DNA of 64,000 bases, taken from contig OY969604.1 in NCBI GenBank assembly GCA_963701325.1, positions 2,728,001-2,792,000 on the forward strand, given 5' to 3'. The stretch is from Bog-756 sp963701325 (lineage in GTDB: Bacteria; Actinomycetota; Acidimicrobiia; Acidimicrobiales; RAAP-2). Shown piece after piece: positions 1 to 8,018 of the stretch (its first letter is position 1; the number at the start of each line of letters is the position of its first letter). Both the position numbers and the translations under genes were made by a program. The notes under the pieces are model-generated. The model had not been told where the DNA came from and did no database searches. It was given only the letters and a program-made list of their open reading frames with translations.

Positions 1-255
1 CTAGCCCGGACCACGTCGGCCTGGGCAGCCCGAACCGGGCCGCTCGACGTGGTGCTGCGGAACGGCCGGCCACTCGACCCGCTGAGCGATCCTGACGGGG
101 CGAAGACACTCGTCGAGCGGCTGATCGGGGTCGGCGCGACCGGGCTGCAGCTCGGGTTCGTCCACGACTCCCGCGGGCACTACCTCGAGCAGCTCGAGGC
201 CATGGCCCACCTGGTGCGCGAGGTGGGGGAACTGGCCGAACCGGGGTCCGGATGA
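1..255 (+). CDS. Luciferase-like monooxygenase, C-terminal fragment
   Basis: The window opens inside this gene, so only the last 84 codons are present and no start is visible. The residues LVERLIGVGATGLQLGF followed by a closing helix (YLEQLEAMAHLV) resemble the end of luciferase-like TIM-barrel oxidoreductases, a family that includes many F420- or FMN-dependent enzymes. Its TGA overlaps the next ATG by four bases (ATGA), which suggests translational coupling. The cofactor-binding part lies outside the window, so cofactor and substrate cannot be judged. Confidence 0.6.
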   Translation, partial: LARTTSAWAARTGPLDVVLRNGRPLDPLSDPDGAKTLVERLIGVGATGLQLGFVHDSRGHYLEQLEAMAHLVREVGELAEPGSG

Positions 256-983
256 ACCGGGTCAAGGCGGGGTTCTTCTCCCTTTCACACCATTCCGCGT
301 CCGGTGACGACCGGTCCTACCTCGACTGGCACCAGCTGGACCACATGCCCGAGCAGTACCAGCTCCCCGGGCTGGTCCTCGGGCAGCGATGGGCATCGAC
401 GCCCGCCTGCCGGGCGGCGCGGGCAGCCGCGGTCGGTGACTGGTCTCTCGTCGAACACGTCGTCTGCTACCTGATGGGTCAGCCGCTCGGCGACACCGTC
501 GACGACTTCTTCGCGCTGGGGCGCCATCTCGCCGACCTCGGACGGTTCCCGCACTCGTTGCCGTCGCAGTACCGCGGTTGCCTCAGCCTGCTCGAGTCCT
601 ATGCGGCCCTGCGTGTGCTGGTGTCGCCCGAGGTGATCCCCTTCCGACCCCATCAGGGGATATACCTCATCGCCGAGGAACCGTCTGGCGGACCGGACCA
701 GGCTCGCTTTCTGCAGCGGATGCACACCGAGATCCTTCCGGAGCTGGTCTCGGTGCACGGCGTCGCGGGTGCGTGGACCTTCGCTAGCAGCGACGCGATC
801 AGACGGCCCATGTTCACCGCGGGCGAGTACCGCATGACCGTGTGTTACCTGGACGACGAGCCGGCCGTGGTCGGCGAGCGGCTCGCGCCGGTGCTCGAGC
901 GGGTGTGGGCCACCGCGCCGGCACGCCTCCTGTTGGCGGCGCCCTTCGAGTCCCTGATGCGCTGGGACTGGGGCCGCTTCTGA
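252..983 (+). CDS. Hypothetical protein with EthD-like (dimeric alpha-beta barrel) features
   Basis: The protein has 243 residues and starts at an ATG overlapping the preceding stop. Near the N terminus, WHQLDHMPEQYQLPGL followed by QRW has the His/HMP/PG spacing seen in EthD-like dimeric alpha-beta barrel proteins. A second possible barrel begins near residue 135 (GIYLIAEE, then a helix with ILPEL), so the protein may be a tandem duplication. No signal peptide or membrane segment is seen. Coupling to a luciferase-like oxidoreductase suggests a joint catabolic role, but the substrate is unknown. The EthD link rests on motif spacing alone. Confidence 0.5.
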   Translation: MNRVKAGFFSLSHHSASGDDRSYLDWHQLDHMPEQYQLPGLVLGQRWASTPACRAARAAAVGDWSLVEHVVCYLMGQPLGDTVDDFFALGRHLADLGRFPHSLPSQYRGCLSLLESYAALRVLVSPEVIPFRPHQGIYLIAEEPSGGPDQARFLQRMHTEILPELVSVHGVAGAWTFASSDAIRRPMFTAGEYRMTVCYLDDEPAVVGERLAPVLERVWATAPARLLLAAPFESLMRWDWGRF

Positions 984-1059
984 TCAATCGGTTGGTCACG
1001 TGACCACCTGCTGACCCCCGATCTGCCGGACCCGCTTGTACGATCGACACGGGCGGTTC

Positions 1060-1088
1060 TTGACCGCTGTGGTGTTCTGTAGTATTAT
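1060..1088 (+). promoter_or_regulatory. Sigma70-type promoter for the first ABC exporter
   Basis: TTGACC at 1060-1065, a spacer of exactly 17 nt, then TATTAT at 1083-1088. This is close to the housekeeping consensus and unusually AT-rich for its surroundings. Transcription would begin near 1095, leaving about 85 nt before the GTG at 1179. It faces the ABC ATPase gene and no other gene lies between. Confidence 0.6.
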
Positions 1089-1178
1089 ACCCGGTATGCC
1101 ATCCCCGCCCACGGTTGTGGGCTCCGCGCCGGGAACCCGGCTCTCGCTTACGGACTTGGCGGAGGCTGAGGGCGGGCC

Positions 1179-2156
1179 GTGAGCACGACGACGCTCTCCG
1201 CCGGGATCGGACAGCAGGCCGCAGAGAGCGAATGGGCAGTCGAGACCCACGGGCTCACCAAGCGCTTCAAGGAGAACGTCGCCGTCGACGGGGTGGATCT
1301 CCGCGTCCCCCGAGGATCCGCCTTCGGCTACCTCGGCCCGAACGGGGCGGGCAAGACCACGCTCATCCGGGTGCTCCTCGGCCTCACCCACGCAGACGCC
1401 GGCACGATGTCCCTCCTCGGGTACGCGGTGCCGCGGCACCGTGATGTCGCGTTGGCCCGGGTCGGGGCCATCGTCGACGAGCCGCGGTTCCACGGTCATC
1501 TGACCGGGAGGCAGAACCTCCAGATCCTGGCCGCGGCGCGCGAGCCGGCGGCGAAGGGCCGGATCGGTCCCGCCCTCGAACGAGTCGGCATCCTCCATCG
1601 TGCCGACGATCGGGTCACCAAGTACTCCATGGGGATGCGCCAGCGTCTCGGCGTCGCCGCATGTCTCATCGGAGACCCGGAGCTCCTGATCCTCGACGAG
1701 CCGATGAACGGGCTCGATCCGGCCGGCATGCAGGACATGCGCGACATGATCCTCTCCCTGGTCGCCGAGGGTCGGACCGTAGTCCTCTCGTCACACCTGC
1801 TCGACGAGGTCGAACGCACCTGCGACGCGGTGGCGATCGTCGACCGGGGAAAGATCATCCGGCAGGGACCGATCTCAGAGCTGCTGGCGGGGACCTCGAC
1901 GGTGCTGGAGATCGAATGCTCAGAGCCCGAGAAGGCTGGTGCACTCCTCAATCGCACCACTCTCGGTGCGCGCGTGGAGGTCGGAGCGGTCGGGCTGGCG
2001 ATCACCTTGCCCGAAGAGACCGAACGCTCGGTCATCGCAGAGATCAACCGGGTGCTGGTCGAGGGCGGCATCGCCGTCTACCGGCTGCAGCAGCTCCATA
2101 CGTCGCTCGAGTCGTGGTTCCTGCAGGTCACGAGTCGACTGGGGGAGTCGCAGTGA
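1179..2156 (+). CDS. ABC exporter ATP-binding protein
   Basis: A 325-residue ATPase that would energise the permease encoded next. Walker A is GPNGAGKT (residues 53-60). The signature is a degenerate YSMGMRQ, where LSGGQ is usual, and Walker B is LLILDEP followed by NGLDP. The region after about residue 225 is the extra C-terminal domain seen in ABC-2 exporter ATPases. Translation starts at GTG 1179. The stop overlaps the permease GTG (GTGA), so the two are very likely translated together. The substrate is not evident; bacitracin/lantibiotic-type or general lipid/drug export are possibilities by family. Confidence 0.88.
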   Translation: MSTTTLSAGIGQQAAESEWAVETHGLTKRFKENVAVDGVDLRVPRGSAFGYLGPNGAGKTTLIRVLLGLTHADAGTMSLLGYAVPRHRDVALARVGAIVDEPRFHGHLTGRQNLQILAAAREPAAKGRIGPALERVGILHRADDRVTKYSMGMRQRLGVAACLIGDPELLILDEPMNGLDPAGMQDMRDMILSLVAEGRTVVLSSHLLDEVERTCDAVAIVDRGKIIRQGPISELLAGTSTVLEIECSEPEKAGALLNRTTLGARVEVGAVGLAITLPEETERSVIAEINRVLVEGGIAVYRLQQLHTSLESWFLQVTSRLGESQ

Positions 2157-3361
2157 CCACGACCACAGACGTCGGGACCGCGGCATCCGCTCCGCTCCCC
2201 TCACCGGCACCGGAGCGTGGGTCGCGCGACCGTCGCGGGTCCTGGATCCCGACCGGGGGCATGATCGCCACCCGGTTCATGGAGCTCCGCAAGCGACGCG
2301 GGCTCATGATCGCCCTCATCGTTGTCAACATCGGTCTCCCGACCATCTTCCTGGTCATCCGGCTGCTCTCGCACGCCTTCGCGCCGAAGACCTACGGTCC
2401 GGCTGGCGGGTACGACATCTTCACCAACCTGGTGGCCGGCGTGATGTACATCTTCGGGTTCATCGTTGCAGCCGCCGTGGGGTGTACCGCGGGTTCGATC
2501 GATCTCACCGAGGGGATGTTCCGGCACCTGGTGATCACCGGCCGCTCCCGACTGGCCCTCTACCTGGCCCGGATTCCGGCCGGGCTGGCCATCGTGATCC
2601 CGATCGTCGCGGTCGGCTTCACCATTGTCTGCGCGGTCTGCACCTTCGCTGCCCCCACCCAGCTCAACTACGACGGGGTCATCGTGCCGGCCGGGATGTC
2701 TCGTGCGGGGCTCGACAACTGGGCCGCCACGCACGCCAACGAGGTCATCTGCAACTTCAACTACAACGGGCCACCACCCAGCAATACCTTCGCCACCACG
2801 ATGCAGAACACGCCGTGTAATGCTCCGGGTGGCCCCGGGGGCGAGCAGGTCGTCCCCAAGGGCCCGCCGGGGTCCGTCGTGTCCACTCCGCCGACGCCGG
2901 CCATGACGCGGGCAGCGGCTGTCACGATTGCCAACCAGGACTACCTGGACTATCGAAGAACGTTCCTCGCCCCCTCGATCTCACTGATGATCGACACCGG
3001 CCTGTGGATCTCGCTCGAGGCGACCATCGGGTTCGTCGTCGGGCTCGGGCTGGCCTCGCTCATGGGGCAGCGAACGGTGCCGGTGGTGCTACTCATCGTG
3101 CTCGAGCTGATCCTCACGCCGGCGTTCAGCCGGGACGTGATCGCACACCTCATCAACGCCCAGCGAGGCATCGTGGGTCTCGCGATGGCCCATATCGAGC
3201 CGGGCGGTCTGCCGCTGGTCTTCGGCGGCGGGGGCGGTGGACCGAACGGGGTACGGATGTTGGTGCCCGAGTCGAGGACCGTGGCCGTCTGCGTCATCGT
3301 CGCCTGGCTCGTCGTCTGGACCGCTCTGGGGGCGTGGCGGATGATGACCAGGGACGCCTGA
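2153..3361 (+). CDS. ABC-2 type permease with a large extracytoplasmic insertion
   Basis: The GTG start at 2153 overlaps the ATPase stop. The product is 402 residues. An arginine-rich, Pro/Ser-rich N-terminal tail precedes the first membrane helix (LMIALIVVNIGLPTIFLVI). More helices follow (VMYIFGFIVAAAVG, LAIVIPIVAVGFTIV), then a hydrophilic stretch of about 110 residues rich in Asn, Pro and Gly that contains two cysteines. The remaining helices and a final VIVAWLVVWTALGAW segment close the protein. The long loop between membrane helices is not typical of small ABC-2 permeases and would probably face outside. With the upstream ATPase it forms an exporter of unknown substrate. Confidence 0.8.
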   Translation: MTTTTDVGTAASAPLPSPAPERGSRDRRGSWIPTGGMIATRFMELRKRRGLMIALIVVNIGLPTIFLVIRLLSHAFAPKTYGPAGGYDIFTNLVAGVMYIFGFIVAAAVGCTAGSIDLTEGMFRHLVITGRSRLALYLARIPAGLAIVIPIVAVGFTIVCAVCTFAAPTQLNYDGVIVPAGMSRAGLDNWAATHANEVICNFNYNGPPPSNTFATTMQNTPCNAPGGPGGEQVVPKGPPGSVVSTPPTPAMTRAAAVTIANQDYLDYRRTFLAPSISLMIDTGLWISLEATIGFVVGLGLASLMGQRTVPVVLLIVLELILTPAFSRDVIAHLINAQRGIVGLAMAHIEPGGLPLVFGGGGGGPNGVRMLVPESRTVAVCVIVAWLVVWTALGAWRMMTRDA

Positions 3362-3734
3362 GTACCAGCAGAGGGATCGGTCCATCCGCAACGGGGGGTT
3401 GCATCCGTGGCGGTCATGGCCCATGATGACTCCACGTTGGTGGGATCCCGCCGAACCGGCCTGATGCCGTCCCCGCGGATCTGGGGCGTGTCAGGCCGTT
3501 CGTCGTCTTTCGGGTGCAGTCGTCCACCGTCCGTGCAGTCGGCTCGGAAGACGAAGGTCGTACCTGGTCAGCAGCGCGCAACGTGGCGTTGCGCAACGGA
3601 GCGCCGGACCAGGGCATTCAGAACGCGTCCAGAGTTGCCGATGGAACAACGTTGAACCAGGCGACCGGGCATCGCGTCTCGAGAGGCCGATTGATGGCCT
3701 CTCATGACCGTCCGTTCGCCGGAGGGAGGACGTG
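3362..3734. other. Intergenic region without a supported gene
   Basis: About 370 bases separate the permease from the PilZ gene. Short reading frames exist on both strands but show no recognisable family or consistent coding character. The only structure noticed is an imperfect self-complementary run near 3578-3602 (GCGCAACG and CGTTGCGC-like words). The last bases hold a strong purine-rich ribosome site (GGAGGGAGGA, 3721-3730) for the PilZ gene. Confidence 0.5.
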
Positions 3735-4058
3735 ATGCACGAGCTCCGGAGGCTCCTGCCTCGACAGTTCACCGACTGGCAGGGCAAGTACATGATCGAG
3801 GATGATCCGGACGAGCTCTGGAGGGATTGTCGAGTCGTCGACATGTCGTCCGCCGGGGCTGGCTTGGAGCTCCTCGGGGTCAGACCGGAGGAGCTCCCCG
3901 GACACAGGATCATTCTCGCGGTCCAGCTTCGCGGGGAGGTTCGGAACTTCGGGCCGTCCAGAGCGGAGGGGATGAGGGTCGGCATCCAGTTCTCGGATCT
4001 CACTCCGGATGAGCGCGAGTACCTCGACTCGTTGATGGAGCTCAAAGCAGCCTGGTAG
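3735..4058 (+). CDS. Single-domain PilZ protein (likely c-di-GMP receptor)
   Basis: A 107-residue protein. Both halves of the PilZ c-di-GMP signature are present: RLLPR (residues 6-10, RxxxR) and DMSSAG (residues 36-41, DxSxxG). The rest fits one beta barrel ending in a helix (DEREYLDSLMELK). A GTG lies directly before the ATG, so the start could be 3732. The ribosome site at 3721-3730 is very strong. No diguanylate cyclase or phosphodiesterase is in the window, so this would be a stand-alone receptor or adaptor. Confidence 0.75.
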   Translation: MHELRRLLPRQFTDWQGKYMIEDDPDELWRDCRVVDMSSAGAGLELLGVRPEELPGHRIILAVQLRGEVRNFGPSRAEGMRVGIQFSDLTPDEREYLDSLMELKAAW

Positions 4059-4103
4059 CACCTGGTTTTCCGCCCGACGTGGGCTCTGGTGCCACTGCTC
4101 CAG

Positions 4104-5642
4104 TCACACGTGGGAGAGGTACAGGAACCCGTATCCCTCGTCCCGGACGGCCACCCCCGACCGCTCGAGCTCGGCGTCCCAGTCCCCGGTGACCGCCGGA
4201 TCCGCCAGCTGCATGCCGTGATCGGCGACGAGGAAGAACGCGGTGTCATCCCACGCGCCCGCTCGGTCGACCGCGTCGAGCACATGACCGATCCGGGCAT
4301 CGGTATCACGGACCGACGCCGCGGCGATCTCGGAGTAGGGCCCGCCTTCATGGAACGCTGCGTCGGTGAGGGTGAAGTTCACCCAGCTGAACGTCGGGGA
4401 CGGCCACGAGCGCCCGCGGTACGCTCCGCTCCAGATCCCGCAGAACTGCTCGGCTGCCGTGTGGTCGATGAGGGACGACCAACGGTAGTCCTTGCTCGGG
4501 CGGACGAACCGCTCCGTCGCGTCGGGCAGTGATTCGGCCGGAGGAGGACGGTCGATCGGTTCGCCACGGCGAATGAGGTCGAAGATCGAGTAGTCGGCGC
4601 CGGTGTCGCACGGCTCGTTGATCGAGATCGACAGCGCTCCGGGCTTGGATCGATGCACCGCGTCGTGCACCGTTTCGACCGATGCACTGAGCCACCGCAT
4701 CGCAGTCGACCACGTCGAGGGCGAATTGGTCACCACCTGTTCCCCGGTCAGCCGATCGATCCAGGCGTTGTGCAGGATCCCGTGGTGGCCGGGATGGGCT
4801 CCGGTCAAGATGCCCGTGTGATTGGCGAGCGTGACCGTGGGGAGCGACGCGATCGCCCCGTAGCGGTACGTCGTGCCGGCATCCATCAGTCGACTGATGT
4901 TCGGCGCATCGCCGGTCGCGGCCATGTCGTAGAGGACGTTCGGGTTGGTCCCGTCGAGCAGCATGGCGACCACGTGAGCCGCCCCGCCCGGACCGGTCAG
5001 GAGATCGTCCAGGACGACACCGTCCTGCTGGAGGAGCCTTGCATCCGGCGGGCCACCCGGCGGGGCCGCGCACCCGAGCAGCTCGAGCATCGTGGGTGCC
5101 ACGTCGACCAGACGGCAGTTCGCCTCGATCTGCCCGAGCGATCGGATGCCCGCGCCGGCTGCGATGAACGGTGCGCGGGCCTGCACGACGCCGAGGGAGC
5201 CGTGCTCACCGAGGTGACCCCCCTGGTCACCCCAGAAATGGGCAGCGGAGTGCAAGACGACCAAGTCGGGTGCGGACGGATGATCGAACAGTTGGGCCAG
5301 GTGTTCGTATGCATTCGGGTACGAGTTCTCGCCCCGGGTCGGGTGGGGGCTCGATCGTTCCTCGGGGAGGCTGCCGAGATGCCGGGGGTCCTGTCGTGCG
5401 ACGGGACTGTCCCCGCTGATCGTCTCGGTGTCGAAGCCCGAGGGCGGTCCGGCGCCGGTCCCCGACGCGCCCGGGTGACGGTGGAAGCGAAGGTGCCCGT
5501 CACAGGAGGCCACCTCGTACTCCCCGGGACCGACGGACCAGGCGACCAGGTCAACGATGGGCTCTAACGGCTTCCCGAGCAGCACGGCCAGTGCCCGGTC
5601 GCGGGCTGCCGGTCCAGCCTTCGGAAGCGCGGACCCGGTCAT
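4104..5642 (-). CDS. Alkaline phosphatase superfamily hydrolase (type I phosphodiesterase/nucleotide pyrophosphatase-like)
   Basis: About 512 residues. The central region has the family layout: VVAMLLDGTNPNVLYDM (first metal-binding Asp), then SLPTVTLANHTGILTG (candidate Thr/Ser nucleophile plus metal ligand) and later FFLVADHGMQ (Asp-His metal ligands). Before this core sits an unusual 200-residue N-terminal part with its own LVVLHSAAHFWGDQGGHLGEHG and VDVAPTMLELLG motifs, which read like the C-terminal half of a related phosphatase. The domain order therefore looks circularly permuted or fused. No signal peptide is visible. The ATG at 5642 is preferred over a GTG at 5660. Confidence 0.7.
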   Translation of the reverse strand: MTGSALPKAGPAARDRALAVLLGKPLEPIVDLVAWSVGPGEYEVASCDGHLRFHRHPGASGTGAGPPSGFDTETISGDSPVARQDPRHLGSLPEERSSPHPTRGENSYPNAYEHLAQLFDHPSAPDLVVLHSAAHFWGDQGGHLGEHGSLGVVQARAPFIAAGAGIRSLGQIEANCRLVDVAPTMLELLGCAAPPGGPPDARLLQQDGVVLDDLLTGPGGAAHVVAMLLDGTNPNVLYDMAATGDAPNISRLMDAGTTYRYGAIASLPTVTLANHTGILTGAHPGHHGILHNAWIDRLTGEQVVTNSPSTWSTAMRWLSASVETVHDAVHRSKPGALSISINEPCDTGADYSIFDLIRRGEPIDRPPPAESLPDATERFVRPSKDYRWSSLIDHTAAEQFCGIWSGAYRGRSWPSPTFSWVNFTLTDAAFHEGGPYSEIAAASVRDTDARIGHVLDAVDRAGAWDDTAFFLVADHGMQLADPAVTGDWDAELERSGVAVRDEGYGFLYLSHV

Positions 5643-5672
5643 GCGGCGATTTTTGCACACGGGGGAGGCCGT

Positions 5673-6545
5673 TCACATCGTCCGGGCTCTGCTCCGGAGT
5701 TCCTCCACCAGAGTGGTCACGGGCGGGTCGGCGCTCCTCAGGGTGAGCACCTCGGTCCGGTGGACGAGGGGTGGATGGCGCACCGGTACCGCCACGACGC
5801 CGCTGGCACGGATCGGAACCGCTGCCGGCAACAGGGCCGTACCGTGACCTGCAGCGACCAGGTGCAGGAGCGTCGCCGCGTTGTTGCCCTCGTAGGTCAC
5901 CGCGTTGTGAGCCGCGGGCGTCGCAGCCTCCGTCGCGAGCTCGGGAAGCGCCATCCATGGCGCGTCTGCCAGCATCGAGAGGTCCAGCCAGGGCCGACCG
6001 ACGAGCGGATGGTCCTCCGGCAGGGCGACCGCGAGGGGCTCCTCGGTGAGGCCGGTGGCCGAGAACAGGCCGGGTTCGGTCGGAGCCAGTGGGGTCTCGG
6101 GGGCGGTGATCCCGTCGATGACCGCGACGTCGGTCTCGCCCGTGGCGAGCCGGCTCACCGCTGATCCGGCGCCTGTCGAGCGAACCGTGACGTGGAGCGA
6201 GGGATGGTCTCGACGCAGCTGGCGGAGCGCGGTGGCGAGCACGTCCGGTACGGCGAGAGGGCATGCGTCGATGCGCAGCTCTTGGCCGGTGTCCTTCATC
6301 CGGCTCAGTTCGCTCCGAACGACGTCCACCCGGAGCAGGATGCGGCCGGCATGCTCGGCGAGGCGGAGACCGGCCGGTGTGGGACGCACCGGCCGGCGTT
6401 CGAGCAGTCGCTGTCCGAGCTCCCGCTCCAACGCAGCGACCTGTTGTGACACGGCCGACTGGGTGTAGCCGAGCTCGAGGGCGGCCGCCGTGAACGAGCC
6501 CGACCGGACCACGGTGGCCAGAGCCCGCAGATCCCGCAGTTCCAC
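5673..6545 (-). CDS. LysR-family transcriptional regulator
   Basis: The 290-residue product begins with the LysR winged helix: MELRDLRALATVVRSGSF, then AALELGYTQSAVSQQVAALE (recognition region, residues 20-40) and LLERR. The remainder is the periplasmic-binding-like effector domain. It starts at GTG 6545 and is transcribed away from the glutamine-amidotransferase-like gene at 6633, so that gene is the likely regulated target. The co-inducer is unknown. Confidence 0.88.
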   Translation of the reverse strand: MELRDLRALATVVRSGSFTAAALELGYTQSAVSQQVAALERELGQRLLERRPVRPTPAGLRLAEHAGRILLRVDVVRSELSRMKDTGQELRIDACPLAVPDVLATALRQLRRDHPSLHVTVRSTGAGSAVSRLATGETDVAVIDGITAPETPLAPTEPGLFSATGLTEEPLAVALPEDHPLVGRPWLDLSMLADAPWMALPELATEAATPAAHNAVTYEGNNAATLLHLVAAGHGTALLPAAVPIRASGVVAVPVRHPPLVHRTEVLTLRSADPPVTTLVEELRSRARTM

Positions 6546-6555
6546 GGGTTCAGCA

Positions 6556-6570
6556 TTTCACATAAGGAAA
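6556..6570. promoter_or_regulatory. Candidate LysR operator (T-N11-A dyad)
   Basis: TTTC and GAAA flank a 7-nt centre (TTTCACATAAGGAAA), giving the T-N11-A dyad typical of LysR sites. It lies 11 bases upstream of the LysR start codon and 63 bases before the divergent gene, as expected for autoregulation plus target control. This rests on motif form and position only. Confidence 0.45.
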
Positions 6571-6632
6571 ACTGATGTAGAGATCCAGGCAAATCGTTGG
6601 AACTTCTGACCGACCGGGCGCATGCTGCGCCA

Positions 6633-7364
6633 ATGACTGAACGTACCCACCCTCCCCGACTCGCCCTGGTGGGCGATCGCTCGGCATCCGTGGAGGCCCA
6701 CAACAGGATCCCGGGCCTGCTCGCCGCGCTCGGCGGCGACCGAGCCGAGGCCATCGAGCCCTACTGGGTGCCGAGCACGACCATCGACGCGGGGCGCGAC
6801 ATCTCCGGTTTCGACGGCGTCTGGGTCGTCCCCGGCAGCCCCTACCGGAGCGCCGACGGTGTGCTCACCGCGATCGAGACGGCCAGGACCCTCGGCATCC
6901 CGCTGCTCGGCACCTGCGGCGGGTTCCAGCATCTCGTGATCGAATTCGCACGGACGGTCTGCGGATTGCGCGAGGTCGAACATGCCGAGATCCGGCCCGA
7001 CGCACCGCACCTCCTCATTGCGCCGTTGGCGTGCAGGCTCTTCGGCGAGGAGGCGACGGTCGTCATCGAACCGGGAACCACTGCGGCTCGTGCCATGGGG
7101 GCGGGTCCCTCCACCGAGCGGTACTTCTGCCGGTTCGGGATCAATCACGCCTATGAGGACGTCCTGGTTGCGAACGGCATGATGATGAGCGGACGGGATC
7201 CGGCCGGTGAGGTCCGGGTGGTCGAGCTTCCGGATCACCCGTTCTTCGTCGGATCGTTGTTCCAGCCGGAGCTCTCCTCTGATGCGACCTTCGTCCACCC
7301 GCTCATCGCCGCCTTTGCCGCCGCCGTACGGGACCGGGCGGCACAGCCGGTTGGGGCACCGTGA
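6633..7364 (+). CDS. CTP synthase C-terminal region-related (seleno)protein family, class I glutamine amidotransferase fold
   Basis: A 243-residue stand-alone glutaminase-like domain. RLALVGDRSASVEAHNRIP opens the protein, FDGVWVVPGSPYRS follows, and LLGTCGGFQHLVIEFAR carries the nucleophile position. The C terminus has HPFFVGSLFQPEL, the His/Glu part of the triad. This matches the family named for its resemblance to the CTP synthase C terminus, some members of which use selenocysteine; the residue here is cysteine. There is no synthase domain, so the ammonia acceptor or substrate is unknown. An in-frame TTG at 6597 exists, but the ATG suits the conserved N terminus. It is divergent from LysR. 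Confidence 0.78.
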   Translation: MTERTHPPRLALVGDRSASVEAHNRIPGLLAALGGDRAEAIEPYWVPSTTIDAGRDISGFDGVWVVPGSPYRSADGVLTAIETARTLGIPLLGTCGGFQHLVIEFARTVCGLREVEHAEIRPDAPHLLIAPLACRLFGEEATVVIEPGTTAARAMGAGPSTERYFCRFGINHAYEDVLVANGMMMSGRDPAGEVRVVELPDHPFFVGSLFQPELSSDATFVHPLIAAFAAAVRDRAAQPVGAP

Positions 7365-7935
7365 CCCAGGCGGCGCGGGAGTCGCACCGCGCGGGCGGGA
7401 GGGGTGGGAGTGGACCCGCATTCAACGCGACCCCTGTCCCCAGTGCGGTCAGCACCCGGGTGCGCTACCGCCGACGTCGCTCGGCGAGCTGGCGGTCCGG
7501 TCGGCCGCCGAGTGGCGCGCCTTCCTGGTCGGGGCCGACGACGCGTACCTCCGTGCCCGGCCCTCCCCCGACGTCCACTCGCCCCTTCAGTACGGAGCGC
7601 ATGTCCGGGACATGCTGCGGGTGTTCGGCGACCGGATGATCCTCGGGGTGGAGCGCGACGAACCGACCGTGCCCTGGTTCGATCCTGGCCCGGACGGCTG
7701 GTCGTCGTATCAGCACCTCGAGGCGGAGCGCCTCGCAGACGACCTGCAGGCCCAGGCGGCACGATTCGCCTCGGTCGTTGCGGACCGGGTCCCCTCCGAC
7801 TGGTCCAGGGGTGTCCTGCGCGACGGGGTCGACCGCTTCACGGTCTGCGGCCTCGCCTGCTTCGGGGTTCACGAGAGCCACCACCATCTGCTCGACGCCG
7901 CCGGGACGCTGCGAACGGCAACCGGGCGATCATGA
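7361..7935 (+). CDS. DinB-family protein, probable 5' frameshift
   Basis: From about 7411 the reading frame encodes a DinB/mycothiol-dependent-enzyme type four-helix protein: DPCPQCGQHPG, then PLQYGAHVRDMLRVFGDRM (metal-ligand His) and a C-terminal FGVHESHHHLLDA with further His ligands. The natural start is the GTG at 7361, which overlaps the upstream stop (GTGA), but it lies in another frame. One missing base in the G-rich stretch 7391-7410 would join the two. If the sequence is correct, the only in-frame start is TTG 7351. The family acts as metal-dependent thiol transferases or hydrolases; the substrate is unknown. Confidence 0.65.
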
Positions 7936-7980
7936 GGCGAGGGTGATCCGCGGGCCGGCCAGGCAGCCGGCTGCCTCATG
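7931..7980. other. Inverted repeat after the DinB gene
   Basis: CATGAGGC (7931-7938) and GCCTCATG (7973-7980) form a perfect 8-bp stem that encloses a smaller GCCGGC-based hairpin. It begins at the DinB stop codon and ends before the primase-polymerase gene. It could be a terminator or a boundary structure, but no T-run follows. Confidence 0.35.
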
Positions 7981-8018
7981 GCACACGGCAGGTGGGCGGC
8001 GCCCGATATCGTGGGCGC

